This document shows, one piece after another, positions 8,423 to 17,519 of a stretch of DNA of 64,000 nt. This DNA comes from Sorangium cellulosum (GTDB lineage Bacteria; Myxococcota_A; Polyangia; Polyangiales; Polyangiaceae). A model generated the notes under the pieces. The model saw only the letters and a list, made by a program, of their open reading frames with translations, ran no database searches and was not told the DNA's origin. Position 1 is the stretch's first letter; every line of letters begins with the position of its first letter. The translations under genes were made by a program, and so were the position numbers. The stretch covers positions 6,154,501-6,218,500 of the forward strand of contig NZ_CP012670.1 in NCBI RefSeq assembly GCF_004135735.1. The letters are read 5' to 3'.

Positions 8423-9496
8423 TTGAGCGCCGAGCCCGCCGCAGAGGAGACGCTCCAGCGCTTCGCGGAGATCGCGCCGCGCTCCTCGTACTACCGCCTC
8501 ATCTACCTGCTCGAGCGGCTCTTCCCCGCCGCGCCGCCCGTGGGCCAGCTCGGGCCCGTGCAGGACGAGCGCATCCGGCTGCGCGGCGATCCGTCGCTCA
8601 TCTTCGCGTCGAGCGACGTGAGCGAGCTCGCGCTGGTCAAGTACCCGGACGCCGTGCAGCGCGCGCGCGTCTCGACCACGTTCCTCGGCCTGTACGGCTC
8701 GGTGTCGCCGCTGCCCGCCTACTTCATCGAGGAGATCGCGCTCTCGGATTACCAGGGCGGGCCGCAGCCGATCCGCGATCTCCTCGACGTCCTCCACCAC
8801 CGGCTCCTGTCGCTCCTCTACCGCGCGTGGACCAAGTACCGGCTGCCCGTCACCTACCGCATGCAGGGCGCCGATCCGTTCACGCGCCGGATGTTCTGCG
8901 CCGTCGGGCTCGACGGGTTCCGCGAGTACGGGACGCCGCTCGATCGGTTCTTCTTCCTCCGCTACGCGCCGATCCTCGCCTCGAAGTCGCGCTCGGCGCG
9001 GAGCCTCGAGACCGTGCTGTCCGAGATGCTCGGGAACATCGGCGTGCGGATCGAGCAGTTCGTCGGGCACTGGACGCTCATCGAGAAGCCGTTCAGGAAC
9101 AAGCTCGGCGTGATGAACAACCAGCTCGGCGAGAGCCTGACGCTGGGGCGCTACGTGTTCGACGGCTCGGGGCGCTACACGATCGTGGTCGGCCCGGTCG
9201 GCTACGACGAGTACCTCTCGTTCCTGCCGGGCGGCGAGCGGCAAGCGCTCGTGCGCGGCGTCATCGAGACGTTCACGCCGGGCATCCACGACGTGATGCT
9301 CGAGATCCACGTGGACACGGAGGAGGCGCCCCGGTTCCAGCTCGGCTCGCCGCGCGCCGCGACGCTCAAGCGCACCGCGTGGATCGGCGGCGCGGCGGCG
9401 GAGCGGCTCGTCCTCACGGTCCCCCTCGACGAGAAGCACCTCGCGGGCAGCGCCGACGCGGACGAGGAGGACCGGGGCGAGCCGCCGCCGATGTGA
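8423..9496 (+). CDS. tssG: TssG, type VI secretion baseplate subunit
   Basis: The 357-residue protein shows TssG family features: YRLIYLLERLFP, then EIALSDYQGG, GLDGFREYGTPLDRF and a C-terminal FLPGGERQALV. The start is a TTG at 8423 preceded by GGAGG at 8411-8415 with seven bases between, so it is a strong ribosome site with a rare start codon. TssG binds TssF in the baseplate wedge. It is the last T6SS gene in this run: tssA, B, C, H, K, L and M are not in the window. A minus-strand lipoprotein gene faces it, and a 14-base perfect palindrome at 9501-9514 lies in the short gap. Confidence 0.93.
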   Translation: MSAEPAAEETLQRFAEIAPRSSYYRLIYLLERLFPAAPPVGQLGPVQDERIRLRGDPSLIFASSDVSELALVKYPDAVQRARVSTTFLGLYGSVSPLPAYFIEEIALSDYQGGPQPIRDLLDVLHHRLLSLLYRAWTKYRLPVTYRMQGADPFTRRMFCAVGLDGFREYGTPLDRFFFLRYAPILASKSRSARSLETVLSEMLGNIGVRIEQFVGHWTLIEKPFRNKLGVMNNQLGESLTLGRYVFDGSGRYTIVVGPVGYDEYLSFLPGGERQALVRGVIETFTPGIHDVMLEIHVDTEEAPRFQLGSPRAATLKRTAWIGGAAAERLVLTVPLDEKHLAGSADADEEDRGEPPPM

Positions 9497-9583
9497 CGGC
9501 CGGCGGCGCCGCCGCGCGGCACACGGCGGCGTCGCGGCGCGCCGAGGGGCCGTCGCGGCGCCCGGGCTCGCCGGCGCGCCGCC

Positions 9584-10300
9584 TCAGTAGACGGTGAGGC
9601 TCTGGAGCGCCGCGGTGATCTCGTCGGCGCTCGCGTCGATGTTCTCGCGATGCACGATCTGCACGAGCAGCACGCGGCGGGGGCTCCGGATGAGGATCTC
9701 GTGCGCGAACGCCTCGGACACGGGCTTCGACGGGATCTTCGCCTTCACGAGGTAGCTGCGCCCCTGCGTGTTCGCGGTCGCCACGGGCGCGCGGCCCGAG
9801 AGGATCTGCGCGCCCTGCTCCTCGAGGTCGGCCTCGTAGCGCTTGAGCACGTCGGGCCACGGATCCTCGGGGCTGTCGATGCGCTCGTAGATCGAGAACA
9901 GGAACTGCCGCGGGGACTGGTACGTGATGAAGCGGCGCTCCGGCGTGTAGTCGGCGCCGCCGACGTTCCAGTCGATCGGGCGGCTCATGCGGACGTCGCC
10001 GTTCATGAGGCCGACGCCGATCCTGCGCGGCAGCCGGTCCGTCGCGGGGGCGTCGAGCGGCGGGAAGTACACCTCGAAGCTCGCGTCCTTGCGCAGGGCG
10101 CCCGCGGCGCCGTGGAGGTAGAAGACTTCGTCTTGCTTGGGGGCCGTGGGCGACCCGCCGCAGCCGGCGAGCAGCGCGATCGCCGTCACGGCGGCGCAGG
10201 TCACGCCGGCGCGCCCTGCCGCGGCCGCGCACGGGACGCGCGGACGCCGGGCCGGATGGGCGGGGGCGTGGGCGAGCGTCGGCATTCCGAGGTGCCTCAT
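9584..10300 (-). CDS. Lipoprotein of unknown function beside tssG
   Basis: About 238 residues from the ATG at 10300, with a long Arg/Ala-rich N-terminus, a hydrophobic stretch and the lipobox LLAGC followed by GGS. An ATG at 10285 is an equally good start. The mature part contains FEVYFPPLDAPATDRLP and a C-terminal segment around RSPRRVLLVQIVHREN. It has the look of a PsbP- or DcrB-type single-domain lipoprotein, but I cannot name a family. It faces tssG tail to tail and diverges from another lipoprotein at 10447. Confidence 0.65.
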   Translation of the reverse strand: MRHLGMPTLAHAPAHPARRPRVPCAAAAGRAGVTCAAVTAIALLAGCGGSPTAPKQDEVFYLHGAAGALRKDASFEVYFPPLDAPATDRLPRRIGVGLMNGDVRMSRPIDWNVGGADYTPERRFITYQSPRQFLFSIYERIDSPEDPWPDVLKRYEADLEEQGAQILSGRAPVATANTQGRSYLVKAKIPSKPVSEAFAHEILIRSPRRVLLVQIVHRENIDASADEITAALQSLTVY

Positions 10301-10446
10301 CGGGGGAACTCTAGGCCAGCGGGGGCGCGCCAGCCAAATGTTCGCAGAGGAGTTTGCCCTCGAGGCGCCTGGCATTGAATGATTGCCCGGCCCGGGCAGC
10401 GCTGCGCCCGGCGATCGGGCGGCGCCCTGCGCGCCGCGAGAGGGTC

Positions 10447-11157
10447 ATGTCGAACGAAACGAATCCGAGTCGCAAGGACACGCCCGCCGGGGCCTCGCCG
10501 GCGAGCGCGCCGTGCCCGTCGTGCAGCAGGAGCCCCCATCGAGCGCGCCGGGCGCCCGGCCACCTCGCCGCGCCCCGGCGCCCGGCGCTCGCGGCCGTGC
10601 TGGCGCTCGCGCTCGGGGGCGCGGCGTGCAGCGGCATCGACGCCGGCGTGGAGTACCCGGGGGATCTGCCCGAGCCCGATCGATACCTCTTGACACCCGA
10701 GAACGGCGCGGACCCGTCGCTCACGCTGGGGGAGTTCAAGATCGGCCCCGAGACGTGCGGCGGGATCGACACGCACCCGGTCACCCAGAGGCTCTCGCCG
10801 GACGATCTCACCCGCTTCCTGGAGGCCCAGGGCGCCGGGAACATCGCCCCGAAGCTGGCGCGGTCGAACCTGTACTGGTTCGATTTCCCCGCGCGCGACG
10901 GGTCGTTCGTGCGGCTGCGCCTCGCGGTGCTGGAGGACGCGCGCCGCGCGACGCAGGATCTCCACGACGCGCTGCTGCAGCACGGCCCGGGGTGGTGGGG
11001 CGTCCGGCGCTCGAACCTCGCGGTGCTCGCGCCGAAGGCGAGCCTGCGGGAGGCGGTGGCGTTCGCCATCAAGTACAAGCTCGTCTGCTGGGGGATGTTC
11101 ACGTACGCGGGGAACGACGACGCGTACGTGGTGCCGGGGCCGTACGCCGAGCTGTGA
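10447..11157 (+). CDS. Probable lipoprotein of unknown function
   Basis: The 236-residue protein starts at ATG 10447 after GAGAGGG. A charged N-terminus of about 35 residues precedes a hydrophobic segment ending in GGAACSG, a plausible lipobox. The mature part has TCGGIDTHPVTQRLSPDDL and ends in a segment with LVCWGMFTYAGNDDAYVV. No known family is recognised. It is divergent from the lipoprotein gene at 9584-10300, sharing a 146-base control region. The pairing suggests co-regulation, without evidence for a function. Confidence 0.6.
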   Translation: MSNETNPSRKDTPAGASPASAPCPSCSRSPHRARRAPGHLAAPRRPALAAVLALALGGAACSGIDAGVEYPGDLPEPDRYLLTPENGADPSLTLGEFKIGPETCGGIDTHPVTQRLSPDDLTRFLEAQGAGNIAPKLARSNLYWFDFPARDGSFVRLRLAVLEDARRATQDLHDALLQHGPGWWGVRRSNLAVLAPKASLREAVAFAIKYKLVCWGMFTYAGNDDAYVVPGPYAEL

Positions 11158-11327
11158 GGCGCTCCGCCGCGGCGCGGGGCCCCGCGGGCCTGCGCCCATC
11201 ACGCCGCCGCGTCCCCCGTCAGGCGGCCTCCTCGGGCGCGCGGCCTCCGCGGTCGAGGCGCGGGGGCGACAACGTACGAGCTCTGCGATTCTGGCAAATC
11301 CGAAGGAAGAATGCGTAGACTGCGCCC

Positions 11328-12302
11328 ATGCGCCGTCACGTCTTGCTCGCCGCTTGTGCATGCCCGATCCTCGCCGCGGCCGCCGCCGCCACCGTGCCCG
11401 GCTGCGGAGAGGAGTTCGAGGACATCTGCGCGTTTCTCGAGGATCCGAACAGCTGTTACGCGACCTATCATCGCGACATCGGGGCTCGGTGCGGGGCGCA
11501 GGGCGACGGGGACGCGCCGAAAGGCACGTTCGCCAGCCGGGAGGCGCTCGACGTCTGCTTCCTCAATGAAGGCGGGCAGGTCGTCTTCGATCCGCCGCTC
11601 GATCTCGCGGCGTTTCCCCCGAAGAGCCTCTCGTTCAAGCGCCTCGACGCCCTGGCGCAGGAGTGCGGCTCGTTCACGTTCTCGGGCGAATACAGCTATT
11701 CGGTGACCATCCATCCATGCGGCGAGCCCGAGGAGGACACCGCCGCCGACGCCGGTCCTCTGCCGCTGTGCGCTGACGGCAGCGGCGCTGGCGAGGGGAT
11801 CGCCCGCGTGAGCGGCGGGACCGTCACCGTCACGACGCCGGAAGGTCGAGATACCCTCGACGTGAGCTGCGCAGACGGCACGACACACCATTTCAACCGG
11901 ATCGACGCCGAGAGGAAGTGCGTCGAGCGCACGCCCCTGCTCCCGAGGGCCGTGCTCGAGGCGAGCGCGGGGAACCAGCCTCCGCCGGACGCCGGCCCGG
12001 TGCCGCCCGATACGTTCGCCGGCTCCATCTCGTTCCGCGTCCACTACCCGCCGAGCGCCGGGTCGGGCGCCGCGGGCGACGTCGTGACGTACTTCACGTG
12101 TCAGATTCCCCCGCCCGCGGCGATCTGCTTCAACGGCGAGAAGGACGGCCTGGAGACCGACATCGACTGCGGAGGCACGCTCTGCGAGAAGCGGTGTGGG
12201 AAAGGGCAGTCTTGCGCTCAGGACGGCGACTGCGACGCCCTGAGTTGCCTTCCAGACTCGACCGGCTTCCGAAAGTGCACGGATCCGAACGCCGAGCCTT
12301 GA
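11328..12302 (+). CDS. Secreted cysteine-rich protein with a C-terminal cysteine repeat
   Basis: The 324-residue protein has an N-terminal export signal with several cysteines (LLAACACPIL, VPGCGEE), probably a lipoprotein. The last 65 residues contain CFNGEKDGLETDIDCGG and then two more cysteine pairs, ending at DCDALSCLPD. This spacing is a frequent module in surface and secreted proteins of myxobacteria, thought to be disulfide-bonded. The middle part has no recognisable domain. It stands alone on the plus strand, facing the FHA gene at 12373. Confidence 0.65.
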   Translation: MRRHVLLAACACPILAAAAAATVPGCGEEFEDICAFLEDPNSCYATYHRDIGARCGAQGDGDAPKGTFASREALDVCFLNEGGQVVFDPPLDLAAFPPKSLSFKRLDALAQECGSFTFSGEYSYSVTIHPCGEPEEDTAADAGPLPLCADGSGAGEGIARVSGGTVTVTTPEGRDTLDVSCADGTTHHFNRIDAERKCVERTPLLPRAVLEASAGNQPPPDAGPVPPDTFAGSISFRVHYPPSAGSGAAGDVVTYFTCQIPPPAAICFNGEKDGLETDIDCGGTLCEKRCGKGQSCAQDGDCDALSCLPDSTGFRKCTDPNAEP

Positions 12303-12372
12303 GCCTTCACCCCATCGCGGAGCGCCGGGGCGTGATCTCGCGGGCGCTGCGGGCAGCCAGGCAGGCGTGAGC

Positions 12373-13644
12373 TCACGCCACCAGCACCTTTACCACGAAC
12401 GTCGTGCTGCCCAGCCGTAGCCGGTCGTTGTCGCGCAGCTGCCGGCGCTCGCCCTGCGCGAGGCGCTGCTCGTTGACGAACGTGCCGTTGCGCGAGCCGT
12501 CGTCCTCGATGAAGACCTGGCCCGTGGTCGGGTCCCCGTGGATCGCCGCGTGGCGCGAGGAGGCGCTCGCGTCGGCGAGCCCGATCTCCGTCGACGGGTC
12601 CGCCCCGGCCCGCCCCACCTGGGTGCGGCCGCTGTAGATGGGCCAGAAGCTGCCCGCAGGGTCGTTCTGGAACGTCACCATGAAGCCGACGAGCACGCGC
12701 GAGGGCTGCCCCGCGATCGGCTGCACCACGCCGGAGACCGCGCCCTGCACGACCGGCGGCACCACGCCGGAGACCGCGCCCTGCACGACCGGCGGCACCA
12801 CGCCGGAGACCGCGCCCTGCACGACCGGCGGCACCATCGCGGCCGCCCTGCCCTGCACGGCCCCGGGCACCCCGCCCTGCACCAGCGGCGGCGGCGCCAC
12901 CATCCCCGGCGTGCCCATCGGCACCGCCCCGGGCACCCCGCCCTGCACCAGCGGCGGCGGCGCCACCATCCCCGGCGTGCCCATCGGCACCGCCCCGGGC
13001 ACCCCGCCCTGCACCAGCGGCGGCGGCGCCACCATCCCCGGCGTGCCCATCGACACCGCCCCGGGCACCCCGCCCTGCACCAGCGGCGGCGGCGCGACCG
13101 CCGCCCCCCCGCCCTGCACCAGCGGCGGCGGCGCCACCATCCCCGGCGTCGCCGTCGGCACGACCAGCGGCGGCGGCGCGCTCCCCTGCGGCGGCGCGCC
13201 GAACACAGGCCCGCTCTGCGCCGCGGGCTGCTGCCCCATCGCGCCGCCGAGCGCCGCGCCGGCCCCCACGCCGGGGATCGGCGACGCCAGGGGCGGCGGC
13301 GCGGGCACGGCCGAAGGCGTGCTCACCGGAGGGGACGACGGCTGCGAGGTGAGCCCCGCCGAGGGGGCCGCGCGCGCCCAGGGCGACACCGGAAAGGGGG
13401 CGTCCGCGCCCGTCGAGAACGGGGCGCTGCCGCCCGGCACGCCGGACGCGGCGAGGCCGCCGCCGAGCCCCACCGGCTGAGGCGGCGGCGGATAGGCCCC
13501 CTGCCCCACCCCCGCCTGCACGGGCGGCGGAGGCGCGACCGGGGCGGAGAAACCAGGCGCTGCACCGGCCACGCTCGCGCCGCACATCGTGCAAGCGGTG
13601 TCGGTGTCCTTGAGCATCCACGCGCAATTCGGACACGGCCTCAT
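12373..13644 (-). CDS. Zinc-ribbon plus FHA domain protein with a repetitive linker
   Basis: The 423-residue protein starts with a zinc ribbon: Cys4, Cys7, Cys18 and Cys21 in two C-x2-C knuckles. The C-terminal 95 residues are an FHA domain with YSGRTQVGRA, then SSRHAAI and SRNGTFVNEQRL, so the phosphothreonine-binding Arg, Ser, His and Asn are kept. The 280 residues between are Pro/Gly/Val-rich, with four near-identical 22-residue units (APPPLVQGGVPGAV plus MGTPG) and three 12-residue units (VVPPVVQGAVSG). Such a linker probably extends the FHA head away from the ribbon. FHA proteins bind substrates of Ser/Thr kinases, of which this window has at least two. It follows lon on the same strand but has its own transcription unit, judging by the hairpin at 13728. 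Confidence 0.8.
   Translation of the reverse strand: MRPCPNCAWMLKDTDTACTMCGASVAGAAPGFSAPVAPPPPVQAGVGQGAYPPPPQPVGLGGGLAASGVPGGSAPFSTGADAPFPVSPWARAAPSAGLTSQPSSPPVSTPSAVPAPPPLASPIPGVGAGAALGGAMGQQPAAQSGPVFGAPPQGSAPPPLVVPTATPGMVAPPPLVQGGGAAVAPPPLVQGGVPGAVSMGTPGMVAPPPLVQGGVPGAVPMGTPGMVAPPPLVQGGVPGAVPMGTPGMVAPPPLVQGGVPGAVQGRAAAMVPPVVQGAVSGVVPPVVQGAVSGVVPPVVQGAVSGVVQPIAGQPSRVLVGFMVTFQNDPAGSFWPIYSGRTQVGRAGADPSTEIGLADASASSRHAAIHGDPTTGQVFIEDDGSRNGTFVNEQRLAQGERRQLRDNDRLRLGSTTFVVKVLVA
12725..12832. repeat. Three 36-base tandem repeats inside the FHA gene
   Basis: Units begin at 12725, 12761 and 12797 and encode the 12-residue unit VVPPVVQGAVSG. They are almost identical at DNA level, which suggests recent slippage or gene conversion. 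Confidence 0.85.
12861..13124. repeat. Four 66-base tandem repeats inside the FHA gene
   Basis: The landmark CCCCGGGCAC recurs at 12861, 12927, 12993 and 13059, a period of exactly 66 bases or 22 codons. A degenerate partial copy follows up to about 13160. The period is a multiple of three, so changes in copy number keep the frame. Confidence 0.85.
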
Positions 13645-13727
13645 GCGCTGACGAGGCTACCGACTCGCTTGACAGCCGTCGAGACGAAAGCCGGCGCGGA
13701 CCCGCGCGCGGCACCCCCGGACAGACA

Positions 13728-13762
13728 GGAGGCGCCGCGCGAGCCAGCCGCGCGGCGCCTCC
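13728..13762 (-). terminator. Strong hairpin downstream of lon
   Basis: GGAGGCGCCGCGCG at 13728-13741 and CGCGCGGCGCCTCC at 13749-13762 are exact complements with a seven-base loop. It begins 22 bases past the lon stop codon on the minus strand. No T-tract is present, as is common for very GC-rich genomes. Confidence 0.6.
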
Positions 13763-13783
13763 AGGGAGCCGATCGAGCCTCGA

Positions 13784-16237
13784 TCAGTTGCTGGCGATCG
13801 AGCTCTTCTCCGACTTCTCGAGCTCCTTCTTCTCGCCGTCCTTCGACTCCTCGGTGGCGGGCGCGGGCTCGGGCATCCGCTCGAGCGCGGCCTCGAGGAC
13901 CTGCTCCATCCGGCTCACGAAGAAGAACTGCAGCTCGTCCACGACCTCCTTCGGGACCTCCTCGAGATCCGCCCGGTTGCGCTCGGGGACGATGATGCGC
14001 TTGATGCCGGCGCGGTGCGCCGCCAGCACCTTCTCCTTCAGCCCGCCGATCGGCAGCACGCGGCCGCGGAGCGTGATCTCGCCCGTCATCGCGACGTCGT
14101 GCCGGACCTTGATCCCCGTGAGGAGCGAGACCAGCGCGGTGAACATCGTCACGCCCGCGCTCGGCCCGTCCTTGGGCATCGCGCCGGCCGGGATGTGGAT
14201 GTGCAGGTCGCTCTTCTCGAGGAAGTCCTTCGCGATGCCGTACCTCGCCGCGTTGCTGCGCACGAACGACAGCGCCGCCTGCGCCGACTCCTTCATGACG
14301 TCGCCGAGCTGGCCCGTCAGCTGGAGCTTGCCCGTGCCGTACATCCGCGTCGCCTCGATGAAGAGGATCTCGCCGCCGACGCTCGTCCACGCGAGGCCCG
14401 TCGCGACCCCGCTCTCGGCCGTGCGCTCCGCGACCTCGCTCGTGTACTTCGCAGGGCCGAGGAACTCGTGCAGGTCGTCCTCGTTGTCGACGCGCCGCTT
14501 CTGCGTGTCGCCCTCGGCCACCTTCACGGCGACGCCGCGGATGACGCCCGCGATCTGCCGCTCGAGCGAGCGGACGCCGGCCTCGCGCGTGTAGTGATCG
14601 ATGATCTCCTCCAGCGCCCGGTCCGTGACCTCGAGCTGCTCGGTCGTGAGCCCGTGCTCGGACAGCTGCTTCGGGAGCAGGTGCTGCCGCGCGATCGCGA
14701 GCTTCTCCTTCCGCGTGTAGCCGGGGATCTCCAGGATCTCCATGCGGTCGCGGAGGGGCGGCGGGATCGGGTCCGCCACGTTCGCGGTCGCGACGAACAT
14801 CACGTGCGACAGGTCGTACGGGATCTCCAGGTAGTGATCCGCGAACGTGTTGTTCTGCTCCGGGTCGAGCACCTCGAGCAGCGCCGCCGAGGGATCGCCC
14901 CGGAAGTCGTGCCCGATCTTGTCGACCTCATCCATCATGAAGACCGGGTTGATCGTCCCCGACTTCTTCATGCCCTGGATGATCTGGCCAGGGAGCGCGC
15001 CGACGTAGGTGCGCCGGTGGCCGCGGATCGCCGCCTCGTCGTGCACGCCACCGAGCGAGACGCGGTGGAACTTCCGGCCGAGGGCGCGCGCGATGCTCCG
15101 GCCGAGCGAGGTCTTGCCGACGCCGGGAGGCCCCAGCAGGCACAGGATCGGCCCCTTCTTGTCCTGCTTCAGCTTGCGCACCGCGAGGTACTCGAGGATG
15201 CGCTTCTTCACCTTCTCCAGGCCGTAGTGGTCCTCGTCGAGCACCTTGCGGACGCTGCCGATGTCCAGGTTGTCCTGCGTCGACTGCGTCCAGGGCACGT
15301 CGAGGATCCAGTCGAGGTACGTGCGCACCACGGTGTACTCGGCCGACCCGACCTGCATCGTGCGCAGCCGCTTGAGCTGCTTCTTCGCGACGGTCTCGGC
15401 CTCGGTCGGCAGGTTCGCCTTGGCGATGCGATCCTCGAGCCCGTCGAGGTCGCCCTGATCGCCGTCGTCCTCGCCGAGCTCCTCCTTGATGGCCTTGAGC
15501 TGCTGGCGCAGCACGTACTCGCGCTGGTTCTTGCCCATCTCCTCCTTGATCTGGGAGTTGATGCGCTCGCGCATCTTCAGGATCTCGAGCTGCCGCGTGA
15601 GCAGCCGGAGCACCTTGCGGATGCGCTCCTTGACGTCGATCGTCTCGATGAGCTGCGCCTTCTCCTCGACGGGGGCGTCGAGGTTCGCCGCCACGAGATC
15701 GGCGAGCGCGCCGGGCGCCTGGATCGAGTCGATGAGCGAGCCCGCCTCGCGCGGGAGCTCGGGCATCAGCTGGATGACCTGCTTCGCGATGTCGCGCAGG
15801 CTCATCGCGAGCGCCTCCGCCTCGACGTCCTCCGTCGCGGGCTCATCCATGCGGCGGATCTTGGCCCGGAGGTACGGCGAGTGCGCCGTGACGCCCTCGA
15901 GCCGGATCCGGGTGAGGCCCTGCAGGATCAACGAGTAGTTGCCGGAGCTGTGCTTCAGCGCCTTCAGCACGCGCGCGGCGCAGCCCATCGGGTAGAGATC
16001 CTCGGCCCCGGGATCGTCGGTCGAAGGATCGCGCTGGGCGAAGATCGCGATGACAGGGCCGGGGAGGTTGTCGACGTCTTCCACCAGCGCGACCGACTTC
16101 TCGCGACCGACATCGAAGGGCGCGACGGCGCCCGGGAACAGCACCGCATTGCGGATCGGCAGAACCGGCAGCTCGTCGCCGAAGACAACCTCTTCCTCGG
16201 AGCGCGGCGGCATCGGCGGGTTCTTTTTCTCGGACAT
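13784..16237 (-). CDS. lon: Lon ATP-dependent protease
   Basis: The 817-residue protein has the complete LonA layout: an N-terminal substrate domain starting at ELPVLPIRNAVLFPGA, a central coiled region with REYVLRQQLKAIKEELGE, an AAA+ module with Walker A GPPGVGKTSLGRS and Walker B FMMDEVDKIG, and the protease domain. The catalytic dyad is Ser693 in PKDGPSAGVTM and Lys736 in GLKEKVLAAHR. Lon degrades misfolded and short-lived regulatory proteins in the cytoplasm. The C-terminus carries an extra acidic and lysine-rich tail of about 25 residues. The start ATG at 16237 has GAGGAG seven to eight bases upstream. Myxobacteria often carry two lon genes; which copy this is cannot be told from the window. 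Confidence 0.97.
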   Translation of the reverse strand: MSEKKNPPMPPRSEEEVVFGDELPVLPIRNAVLFPGAVAPFDVGREKSVALVEDVDNLPGPVIAIFAQRDPSTDDPGAEDLYPMGCAARVLKALKHSSGNYSLILQGLTRIRLEGVTAHSPYLRAKIRRMDEPATEDVEAEALAMSLRDIAKQVIQLMPELPREAGSLIDSIQAPGALADLVAANLDAPVEEKAQLIETIDVKERIRKVLRLLTRQLEILKMRERINSQIKEEMGKNQREYVLRQQLKAIKEELGEDDGDQGDLDGLEDRIAKANLPTEAETVAKKQLKRLRTMQVGSAEYTVVRTYLDWILDVPWTQSTQDNLDIGSVRKVLDEDHYGLEKVKKRILEYLAVRKLKQDKKGPILCLLGPPGVGKTSLGRSIARALGRKFHRVSLGGVHDEAAIRGHRRTYVGALPGQIIQGMKKSGTINPVFMMDEVDKIGHDFRGDPSAALLEVLDPEQNNTFADHYLEIPYDLSHVMFVATANVADPIPPPLRDRMEILEIPGYTRKEKLAIARQHLLPKQLSEHGLTTEQLEVTDRALEEIIDHYTREAGVRSLERQIAGVIRGVAVKVAEGDTQKRRVDNEDDLHEFLGPAKYTSEVAERTAESGVATGLAWTSVGGEILFIEATRMYGTGKLQLTGQLGDVMKESAQAALSFVRSNAARYGIAKDFLEKSDLHIHIPAGAMPKDGPSAGVTMFTALVSLLTGIKVRHDVAMTGEITLRGRVLPIGGLKEKVLAAHRAGIKRIIVPERNRADLEEVPKEVVDELQFFFVSRMEQVLEAALERMPEPAPATEESKDGEKKELEKSEKSSIASN

Positions 16238-16621
16238 GGCGATCTCCTCTAGGCACCCGACCGGGGGAGGTAAACCCCTTCATGAACCAGCGACCAGGCG
16301 GCGCGGTCACCGCGCGCGCCCCGGTCATCTTTGCTTGCATCGAGACGGACGTGGATCGTGCGACGCGGAGCCCCCGATGGCGCAAAATGGGCCAGGGTGC
16401 CCGTGGAAACCCACCATAGACATGGCGCATGCCGCGTGCCACAGCGCTGGTCATTTTTTTCCGGTACGCTGCGGGTCAGTCTGGTGCGCAGCGCGTCGCG
16501 CTCGCCGCTCGCCGCGCCCGCTCGTCGGACGGCAGACGCGACCGTGACAGCGCTCGGACCGCGCGCGGCGACGCCGGCACCAACGCCGGCGCCGACGGGT
16601 CGCCGGAGCCTCCCCTGAACG
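16238..16621. other. Divergent control region between lon and the FGE-like gene
   Basis: These 384 bases hold no convincing gene. The lon ribosome site (GAGGAG) is at its left end. I looked for a heat-shock-type promoter and for a CIRCE-like inverted repeat on the lon side and did not find a good match. Confidence 0.5.
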
Positions 16622-17434
16622 ATGATCGATCCCCTGCTCGGCCTCGGCGCGCTCGCGCTCGCGCTGCTCACCTTGCCAGCGGCGCCGGCCTTCGATCCCG
16701 GGCCCAGCCCGGCGTGCCCTCCGGACATGCGGCTCGTCAGCGGCACCCACCATGACGAGGTGCAGCACGTGTGCGTCGAGCCGGTCCGGGGCGGCAGGGC
16801 CACGCGCTGCTTCGCCTACTGGGAGGGCATCACCGCGGAGGAGGGGCCGGCGACCGAGATCGCGGTGTGCATGGACCAGTTCGAGGCGCCGAACCAGCGG
16901 GGGGCGAGGCCGCTGGTGATGCAGTCGTTCGAGATGGCGACCGCGTGGTGCGCCGAGCGCGGCAAGCGGGTGTGCTCCGAGCAGGAGTGGGAGCTCGCGT
17001 GCGAGGGCCCCGAGCGCCGCCCCCTCGCCTACGGCTGGCGCGTCGACAAGGCGATCTGCAACAGCGGCAAGGCGTGGCGGCCGGTCGACGAGCGGAAGCT
17101 CGGCGCCTCCGGCGAGGTGGCGCGGCGCGAGGTGGAGCGGCTCTGGCAGGGCGCCCCGAGCGGCGCGCACCCCGGGTGCGTCTCGGCCTTCGGCGTCTTC
17201 GACATGATGGGCAACGTCGAGGAGTGGGTCGCCTCCCGCCGCGGCCGGCGGTGGCCGGGCGCGCTCATGGGCGGCTTCTGGGCCAAGCCGTGGACCGGCT
17301 GCCGCGGCACGAACGACGCGCACGAGCCGGGGTTCGCGTTCTACGAGACCGGGTTCCGCTGCTGCGCCGATCCACGCCCGGCGCGCGGCGCGGCGCCGGA
17401 CGGTCGCGGCGGATCTCCCGGATCGCCGCGGTGA
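16622..17434 (+). CDS. Formylglycine-generating-enzyme-like (SUMF1) exported protein
   Basis: The 270-residue protein has an N-terminal signal peptide ending near PAAPAF, then a compact SUMF1/FGE-type fold. Landmarks are MRLVSGTHHDE, ICMDQFEAPN-like text (read as VCMDQFEAPN), AWCAERGKRVCSEQEWELAC, GVFDMMGNVEEWV and the terminal TGFRCC. The family includes sulfatase-activating enzymes, EgtB-type enzymes and many proteins with no enzymatic role. The cysteine pair of true FGE is not evident, so sulfatase activation should not be assumed. Several extra cysteines suggest disulfides in the periplasm. No sulfatase gene is nearby. It is separated from fmt by 85 bases. Confidence 0.8.
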   Translation: MIDPLLGLGALALALLTLPAAPAFDPGPSPACPPDMRLVSGTHHDEVQHVCVEPVRGGRATRCFAYWEGITAEEGPATEIAVCMDQFEAPNQRGARPLVMQSFEMATAWCAERGKRVCSEQEWELACEGPERRPLAYGWRVDKAICNSGKAWRPVDERKLGASGEVARREVERLWQGAPSGAHPGCVSAFGVFDMMGNVEEWVASRRGRRWPGALMGGFWAKPWTGCRGTNDAHEPGFAFYETGFRCCADPRPARGAAPDGRGGSPGSPR

Positions 17435-17519
17435 CGGGCGATCGGAGCTCGCTCGGATCGAGGAGGGCGGGCTGAAGAAGGCGGGCCACCGGGGCGCGGC
17501 TCCTGCTAGAAGCGTCGGC

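Noticed and set aside
9584..10300. The minus-strand lipoprotein as TssJ
   Set aside because: TssJ would fit next to tssG, but the protein is longer than usual, is on the opposite strand and shows no TssJ-like segments.
16238..16621. Heat-shock promoter or CIRCE element for lon
   Set aside because: No match of acceptable quality was found on either strand.
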